NCBI GenBank assembly: GCA_036429605.1
Contig: JAVFKD010000002.1
Coordinates: 4,020,480-4,084,479, forward strand
From: Cladobotryum mycophilum
Lineage: Eukaryota; Ascomycota; Sordariomycetes; Hypocreales; Hypocreaceae
Direction of reading: 5' to 3'
DNA: 64,000 nucleotides
Shown here: positions 57,465 to 64,000 of the stretch, piece by piece
Numbering within the stretch: position 1 is the first letter of the stretch
Layout of the letters: the number at the start of each line of letters is the position of its first letter
Position numbers and translations under genes: made by a program
The notes under the pieces: generated by a model
Told to the model about the DNA's origin: nothing
The model's input: the letters and a program-made list of their open reading frames with translations, nothing else
Database searches by the model: none

Positions 57465-59131
57465 CTGTGTGAGAGTGGTAGGAAGAAGGTTTTCCCGACG
57501 CCGATTAGCGGCGCGCGCCTTAAGGCGCGGCTGTTGATCAAGGAATTGGAAGGGCAAGAATTGAAACCGTCATCAACTAGAACCTATCTGCGAGATCACT
57601 ACGATCTAGCTACTCAATTGTGCACTCATTCACTCTCTTGTGACCAAAAACCTGACACGTAGAGACTTAAAGGCACAGGCAATGCATACACCAAAGGATC
57701 ACCGGCACCATTTTCATGAGGTTTTTGAGTCTCCTCCATTTTCGTAAATGGCATTTAAAGTGCTCGTGTTGGGTTCAAATAGGCCACTCGCTGAACCAAC
57801 GCACAAAGTTTGTGAAAGGGAAAACCAGCAGCAAGGTGTTTGGCTACTCAACACGTGATCTGTGTCTCACTGAGGGCTTCACCTAACACCACTCCTACGA
57901 TAAGAATTGGTGGATTTTATCACGCTATTAATAGAGTAGACACATTTCAGAAGATGTTTCAAGTCGTTGCGTCAATAAAGAGTGAGGTCTTCCTATCCTT
58001 TAATCGGTAGTAACAATATGCCATGAACTGGCATCATTAGCAGATAATGTTGAACTCGCAACCCACAATATACTTTACCCTAGCAGCAATATGTTGGAAT
58101 GATAATATAGGACCTTGTCGATCAGCCGTAAGCTCACGCTATAGATAGGGCAGCCCTGACCAGCGTAACCCCAGTAAGCAACATGAAAACAAGTTTTCTA
58201 GCTAACCAAGCTGAGAGCCCAAAGTAAATGTTCCGTCGTGAGAAGATTAGCTGGTTGATTGGCATAATGTATGACGTTACATCACTACGTAGTACTAGAA
58301 AGGACGCTTGATAGACTCTCACAAGAGAGGAGCTGTGTACATGTTCATATCGCCCACCATGTTTTACGTGGGCGTCTCACGTGATAGGGGTTGATGAAAC
58401 GGGGACTGACTGATAACCCACCATTATACAGACCGAATCACAATGGACACAATGGTGGCAAGGTTTCATTTCAGCGTAAGACTCACCGCCTCGCCCCTCT
58501 TCGCGGCCTAGTCGACTCGTGTACCCCGCACAGGTCAGATTCATGGATAGCTTCATGTTTTCTGTATCATTCTCATGGGCTGTGTGAAATTTACTCTGGC
58601 TGCCCGGTGGAAAGAAAATTGCTTTCTTAGTCGTTTTCTGTACTGGTTGGCTTCTTTATTCGTTGACAGCTTGACAGCCTCACTTGTGCAAACGACATTC
58701 TCGGAGCGAGTACGGATTCGGCGAATTTTCATCACTTCTCTCGGCGCGTTATTTGTTGCTCATATAGCATCGATAACACCAACCCGAAGTTCTTCTGAGT
58801 TTTATAAAGAACCTCTTCGGCCTCTACACGCTCTCGGCAGTGAATTACGTCGTCAATTTTGAGATAGCTAAGGAGCTAGAACAAGCGGAAGGGATTGGAA
58901 TAGAGGTGGTCCGAGACACAGACCGGCCGCGAGCTAAAAAGAACCCGTCGGCTTGCTAATTATAGCGCAGTTGGTTCCACGTTGAACTACAGTCCTCCAG
59001 GAGCTACGAGTCAGGCCCAATACGGTCATCGGCCGATATAAATGCAAATATCCCCTGAGCCCCTGAAGGAGAAAAGGTCCCTTGGTATCATCTGAATATC
59101 ATTCGGAGTAGCTATAAAACTTAGTTCAACC
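57465..59131. other. Intergenic between terpene cyclase and P450 (divergent)
   Basis: The two genes point away from this stretch, which should contain both promoters. It holds a perfect 16-bp palindrome at 57514-57529. A tRNA-like box-A sequence at 58961-58972 does not fold as a tRNA. No coding frame is convincing. Confidence 0.5.
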
Positions 59132-60259
59132 ATGGCCATCTTATCTAGCGAGTCAGTTTTTGGCCTCGTTGCCGCAATTGTATGTCGTTCTTGGAAAAAG
59201 CAAAAGCATCTTACACTAATGTACATCTATACAGGGTGTGGCGATCATCATAAGCAACGTCATATGGAACATCTTTTTCCACCCACTTCGACACTTTCCA
59301 GGTCCTCTCATTTGGCGTGCTACTGTATTAGGCCGTGGCTTCCGTTTAATATCGGGCAGACTGCATCACGACCTCATAGACTTGCACCAGGAATATGGCA
59401 AGTTTGTGAGAATCGGACCCAGTGAGCTATCTATTCATGACACCCAGGCCTGGAAAGATGTATACGGACATCAGAAAAGTAACTCTGGACCAAAAGAACT
59501 TCCTAGGTTCAAGGATTGGTACAACGTCGTTGGATCGGCTACTCCGACCATAGTAACTGCTGACTTTGACAAATTCCTCATGTTGAAGAATGCAATCGCT
59601 CCCGCTTTTTCAGAGCGAAATCTGCAAGCAACGGAGTCAATCATCCAGGAACAACTCGATCTTCTCTTAAGACAGTTAAAAGAGAATAGCGAGAATGGTA
59701 GCAAAGCGGTAGACATATATTCCTGGCTAAACTATTTCTCATTTGACTTGACTGGAAGCCTTAGCTTTGGTTCTACCTTTGGATGTCTCCAAAACTCACA
59801 ATATCATCCTTGGGTTGAGTCTGTTTCGACCCATGTGAGAGAGGTATCATTCCTACAGCTTCTGGCTTTTCTCAATCTCTCATGGGTACCAGGTATGATA
59901 TTCCGAAATGCCTTTTTCAAGGGATTAGTTGTGAATGAGCGCTGGACCAGAGAGAAGATTAAAGAGCGTTTGTTGCGTGAGAGCGACACTTTGGACTTCT
60001 TTGATGGACTGCTCAACCTACAGGATAAAATTGTATGGCGACCTCTATAAATTGCGAGATAAATTTACTGACAATTTGCTTGCAGAGCTTTGATGAGATT
60101 CTTTATAATGGCGCAGTCATGATAATTGCGGGCTCGGATACCATTGCCACCCTATTAACAGGCACTATATATCTGTTACTCTCTAATTCACTAGCGCTTG
60201 AGAAGTTGAAGAGCGAAGTACGGTCATCCTTCACAACAGAGGCTGAAATTACAGCATAA
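59132..60259 (+). pseudogene. Cytochrome P450, truncated before the haem loop
   Basis: Exons 59132-59179, 59235-60032 and 60086-60259 join exactly (339 residues; introns GTATGT/ACAG and GTATGG/GCAG). An N-terminal membrane anchor is followed by the proline hinge HPLRHFPGP, the SELSIHD and PAFSERNLQ blocks, and the I-helix AGSDTIATLLTG. The frame ends at EAEITA with a TAA. The K-helix ExxR, the PERF region and the cysteine of the haem loop are all missing, leaving about two thirds of a normal 500-residue P450. It cannot bind haem as an enzyme. It most resembles fungal P450s that tailor secondary metabolites, next to a terpene cyclase. The cut lies 360 bases before a DUF3435 recombinase, which suggests a mobile-element boundary. 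Confidence 0.85.
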
Positions 60260-60619
60260 CTGCAAGTTATGGTAATTTGGCATCTTTTCTCGGGATAGAT
60301 GGTTTTCATTTTTGGCAGATCTGGTGCTGCTTTTGGAGGAGGTTTTGCTAAGCGCTGGGTGTGTGGGCCCCCATTTTCAGGACACAGTAGCCCCACACGA
60401 TTCTGCCGCGCGTGATATTTTTGGCAACCTTAGAGAAGATATAAATGTGTGAACTGCCTTTGCATACAGTGGGAAAAAAACAGAAGACATTGACCACTGA
60501 ATTTGCACTAGGGAATACCTTATCGATCTACATTTGTCTTTTCCCCCACCTTTTACTTGGGCACACACAATAACAAACCCACGCACCACTCTTTTAGTCT
60601 GATCCATACATTCACAATA
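60260..60619. other. Junction between P450 remnant and DUF3435 gene
   Basis: Sequence after the P450 cut shows no P450 similarity. It should contain the recombinase promoter and, if an element inserted here, its left edge. I found no clear terminal repeat. A TTAC lies at 60249-60252, in the last P450 codons. Confidence 0.4.
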
Positions 60620-63028
60620 ATGACTGCAAAAGGGGTGGTGCGATATCAGCGCAGCCCTGAGTACTACGAACGAAGATATCAGCAAATTGACGGGCTTCCA
60701 GAGCCAAAACTCTACGCAGCCACAACCACAGAGGGCATGCACCAAATGAAGAAAAAATGGATGCGGTATGTAAATATGCGCTTGGGTGTTACCTGGCTAA
60801 TGATTGTAAGATACTCTGTTCATATGGGCAGGGATGACAAAGAGCTTCTAAGAGAGTTAAACAAAAACAGAATTTACAATTTCCTTGAATGGATAATCGA
60901 TACGTACCCGAATATACGAAAGAAAACCACCATATCTTTATACAAGAGATTTTTTTATACTCTACCGGGAATCAACGGGGAAGACTTTCCGGCAGATGAA
61001 AAAAAGGCTATTACTAATGTAAGTCTCTTAGAACAAGATGATTAACTGCCACTTACTTACCTAACACTAGTATGTCGAGCAATTTCTCACAGAGAGATAT
61101 AATCTTGACAAATCTGGGGGAGAGAAGCCTGTCATGAATGTGGATGATCTGTATAGGGCGTAATATACTTATTGGGTCTCTGACCAAGCTACTTTTGCTG
61201 ATGAGCGTCAACGGATACAACTAGCACTCCTTATTCTGATCCAGGCATACACGGCAACACGACCCCGTGTTTTGACTTACAGAAAGCCAAACAAAGTTAC
61301 CATTGAGAATCATTATTATCGATGGGACGGAAAGAAAAGTATGTGGGACATGGACGAGGACGAGCCTACAAAGCCAGAAAATAACGAACTTATGAAGTCG
61401 GAGGATGATGAATCCATGGATCCAGACCATGATGAATCAGGGGAGTCAGATGATGAGGAGCACATGGAGAACGAATTCAAGACCCTTTGCTACAAGGACA
61501 TCAAGCTGTACCTTATTAAAGGCGGGGATGGTGAGCGGGATAGGTTGGTGATGGAAGTGACGCTGAGATACACGAAGGGATGGGATCGTAAACTACTTCC
61601 GTGAGTTGCTCTGGTATACTCTGAAAACGACTGCTAATAATACGTGACCAGAAAAACGTTTACTATATCCGAAGTCGACAATCTGTTATTTGATGCAACA
61701 ATTCCCTTTCTGGCCCTTGCATTTCTTGACAATGCCTTTGAGTCAGGTATCAGATCTGTCTCTGATATTTACTCAGCCAGGGTCAAGGTATCGAAAGAAT
61801 CAAAGGACTTTCATTAGCGCAAAAATATCCTCAACACCCCGATTTTCCGGCAGCCAATAAAGCAAGAAGATGGAATATGCCGTACATCGAAAACCGAGGC
61901 ACTCTATTACGATACGTATCGAAGAGATCTTAGGAAGCTTGGTATGATCGCAGGCTTCCGGCAGGTTCTGAAACCATACGCTATCCGACGAGGTGGAGGC
62001 GAAGCTATTGAAAGTAAGAAACCAACACTGCTTGCTAGATTAAGCGGCTGACTTTAAGCAGAGGTTGGAACGCAGGGTCAGCTTCAACAAGTTATGAGCC
62101 ATGCAAGCGACCTGACTTATCAAGCATACATAAACCCACGTGTTTAGGTAAACACTGTGGCTACTTTCCTCAAACGACCCCCAAACCAAAGGTTATTAGA
62201 AATGGCAACCCACATGAGTCGAGATGCTGATCCGAGTGCGCCCACCGGAGCCATCTCTGCCGATATCGAGACGAGGGGGTAATTATCGCGCTCACAAAGA
62301 ATCGAGACAGTCTTAAAAAGGCGATTCGTTCCAAGTATGGCACAATCGGAAAGGCGAAGGAAGTAAACCCTGAGCTGTGGACACAATATGATACCACGAA
62401 ACGCAAGCTCATCAATTGTCGGAAAAAGCTTCTAGAGCGTGAGGCCATGAAACAAAGAAAAGCATACTTCAAAGAATCCAGTACCAAGGAGATTAATCGG
62501 CAACTGCAAAAGAAAGAGAACCCAGCCATCGAATCAGGGACTCCAAGTGTGCCGCCGAAACCTTCTTACACCTTGCCTGAGCGAAAGACTCTCGCCGAGT
62601 TCATTTGTGCCGATGCGAGTAATCTGGAAACCCAGATGCGGCTAAGACATAGGATATGCACGTTGCATGCGATGATAACGCTTGGGGAGAGAAAGGAATT
62701 CCGACAAAAGAAAGCTACTGCTCCTTCCATTAAGTTAGCTATGCGACCGAAAATGGAGGAACCCACGGAATGCAACATCCAGCAATGCTTTTTGTGCTTT
62801 TGGAATGAGGACATGTCATCAGATGGCCGACGCATCAAATATTCTGATAAATATGGTGCGCGGCGCCACATTGAAGCAAGGCACTTCAAGAATCTTAGTC
62901 AACGTCCCGTTGCTTGTCCTGAGCCGCGGTGCGAGGAAAAGGCGTTTACCTGTGTAATTACCGATGCCTTTAAGAACCATTTAATAACTATACATAACTA
63001 TGACATCTTTGGCAGATATAAAATTTAG
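60620..63028 (+). pseudogene. Decayed DUF3435 tyrosine recombinase (captain-type)
   Basis: The start MTAKGVVRYQRSPEYYERRY opens a DUF3435-like N-terminus (MKKKWMRYVNMR). An intron at 61020-61069 (GTAAGT, CTAACACTAG) is followed by the catalytic region: TATRPRVLTYR, YAIRRGGGEAI with the recombinase arginine, QQVMSHASD and the YQAYINPRV tyrosine segment. The C-terminus has a pair of C2H2-type fingers (CFLCFWNED with RHIEARHF; CPEPRCEEKAF with HLITIH). In-frame stops at 61161, 61815 and 62145 replace positions where glutamine is usual (CAA/CAG to TAA/TAG). A further break at a run of five G (62275-62279) is fixed by one base. DUF3435 proteins mobilise Starship elements, though many are solitary relics. 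This one is inactive. Confidence 0.82.
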
Positions 63029-63605
63029 ATATATACTTGTAACTATTTGTACATTAATATACGCTTAATATTAGAATAAATATTCTTATATTTAAGAATA
63101 TTCCAATACCAATTCCGCTTTCCCGAATTCCGTTGTCCCAAATTGCGCTATGCTAATCCTGTCAGCCGTCAGCCCAGTACTATTATCCCAACTGTATCAT
63201 CCAATCTATCGTCCCAATTCTACCATCCCAACTTATCATCTTAACTTTATCATCCAAGTTTCATACTGTCTATTCTATGTTTCCCACTGATGATTCCATA
63301 GTATATCTCGTTCTGAAATAAACTATGAAAGTTAATTTTGGACATAATTCAGAAAATTGCAACGAGTGATGTAAGGGCAAGCTTTTAACAAGATGTCCCA
63401 GTGTGTCTTATTGTATGTATTCGTGATACTCATGTGGCGCACGTTACAATCTCACTTTGCATCATTACCGTAACTCTAAAATCTAGAAGATTCTACTCCA
63501 TAGAAATTAAAGAATAAGACCTGCGGGGTATAAATTAACCCAGTCCCCTCCAACCCTCCTTTACAAAGTTATTATAAAAAGAGAATAAGCTTAGGTCTGT
63601 ACACT
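63029..63605. other. Spacer with 14-bp repeats
   Basis: Separates the recombinase relic from the WD40 gene on the other strand. Apart from the degenerate repeat at 63181-63264, nothing is recognised. Confidence 0.5.
63181..63264. repeat. Six degenerate 14-bp tandem repeats
   Basis: Unit approximately TATCATCCCAACTT, six copies with a few changes each. It lies 150 bases after the DUF3435 stop and may be a subterminal or 3'-end feature of that element. Confidence 0.65.
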
Positions 63606-64000
63606 TTAAGGCCTGAATTTTGTAGAAAATGCAATTACCAAAACTCTCCCCGAGTGACAGCCAACCACTAATGTTGACTTACTGACTGCCATACAAGACG
63701 GCCGATAGTCTACCGGTAGCCAGAGCAAGTCATTTCCATTCCATGTAATCCAACAGCGGTCTCTGCTGAATCCGTAGCCAATAGCACGGAAATTATGCTT
63801 GGTTTCTGCTGTAATGAACGTCCCGACATTTGTAAGGAGGTGCAAATTATCAGATGTAAATGATAAGTGAGATATACCACTAATATCGAGTTTCTGGACG
63901 CAGTCGCCCGTGTCGGCGCGCCATAGCCGGACCGTGCCGTCGCCTGAGGCCGATGCCACGAGCGATGAGTCGTGCGAGAAGGCTACCGACTGGACCCGGC
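63606..64000 (-). CDS. WD40-repeat protein C-terminus, partial
   Basis: The frame is open to the right edge of the window and ends at 63606. It shows a canonical repeat (VQSVAFSHDSSLVASASGDGTVRLWR) followed by a divergent closing part (VQKLDISGISHLSFTSDNLHLL and onward) with no further WD dipeptide. This C-terminal style is typical of fungal NACHT-WD40 receptors, whose high-identity repeats often vary in number. The N-terminal domains lie outside the window, so the NLR identity is inferred only from the repeat style and the neighbourhood. Confidence 0.75.
   Translation of the reverse strand, partial: RVQSVAFSHDSSLVASASGDGTVRLWRADTGDCVQKLDISGISHLSFTSDNLHLLTNVGTFITAETKHNFRAIGYGFSRDRCWITWNGNDLLWLPVDYRPSCMAVSKSTLVVGCHSGRVLVIAFSTKFRP

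Noticed and set aside
58951..59020. tRNA-like stretch with a box-A match (TAGCGCAGTTGG)
   Set aside because: The D stem and anticodon stem do not pair and the B box is degenerate; it does not fold into a cloverleaf. At most a tRNA-derived relic.

Overview
This is a piece of a filamentous ascomycete (Pezizomycotina) nuclear genome. The signs are short GT-AG introns of about 50-100 bp with CTAAC/CTGAC-type branch sites, HET and NACHT genes typical of fungal self/non-self recognition, fungal transporters and oxidoreductases, class II transposons with fungal hallmarks, and C-to-T/G-to-A decay of duplicated DNA that looks like repeat-induced point mutation (RIP). I cannot fix the genus from sequence alone. 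I rebuilt intron-containing genes by joining reading frames at consensus splice sites; models whose frame closes exactly are marked as such.

Layout. 0.9-12.8 kb is an accessory metabolic region: a DHA1-like MFS transporter, a RIP-mutated partial copy of it, a Gfo/Idh/MocA-type oxidoreductase, a 350-bp TA-flanked MITE, a 5'-truncated nucleotide-sugar dehydrogenase relic behind an AT-rich tract, a DHA2-type MFS transporter and a TauD-type dioxygenase. 12.8-15.4 kb is gene-poor. 15.4-21.1 kb holds a HeLo-NACHT NLR (frame-broken) divergent from an intact HET-domain gene. 21.3-30.5 kb holds a six-cysteine secreted protein with a Kex2 site, a four-helix membrane protein, an Ap4A phosphorylase-like HIT protein and a CorA-like membrane protein.

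30.5-48.3 kb begins with a gene-poor stretch. Then comes the most unusual gene of the window, a secreted protein made of repeated single-exon C-x5-C-x5-C-x5-C modules. It is followed by a RidA protein divergent from a PRISE-type reductase, a decayed PNP-NACHT-ankyrin NLR, an intact 700-residue protein kinase, a small conserved-looking protein and an intact CorA-like membrane protein. 49.3-60.3 kb looks like the wreck of a terpenoid cluster: an intact FAD-linked oxidase, a class I terpene cyclase split by a 4.84-kb hAT element (itself AT-mutated and carrying a younger, nearly intact pogo/Fot-type transposon), and a P450 cut off before its haem-binding region. Immediately after the P450 lies a decayed DUF3435 tyrosine recombinase (the captain-type family of Starship elements), and the window ends in the C-terminus of a WD40 protein.

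Together the window reads as a subtelomere-like accessory compartment: recognition receptors (three NLR-like genes, HET, kinase, CorA-like proteins), secreted proteins, transporters and a dismantled secondary-metabolite cluster, all eroded by transposons and RIP. In addition, four frame breaks each sit at a five-base homopolymer where one more base restores the frame. This suggests that some breaks are base-calling errors rather than biology.
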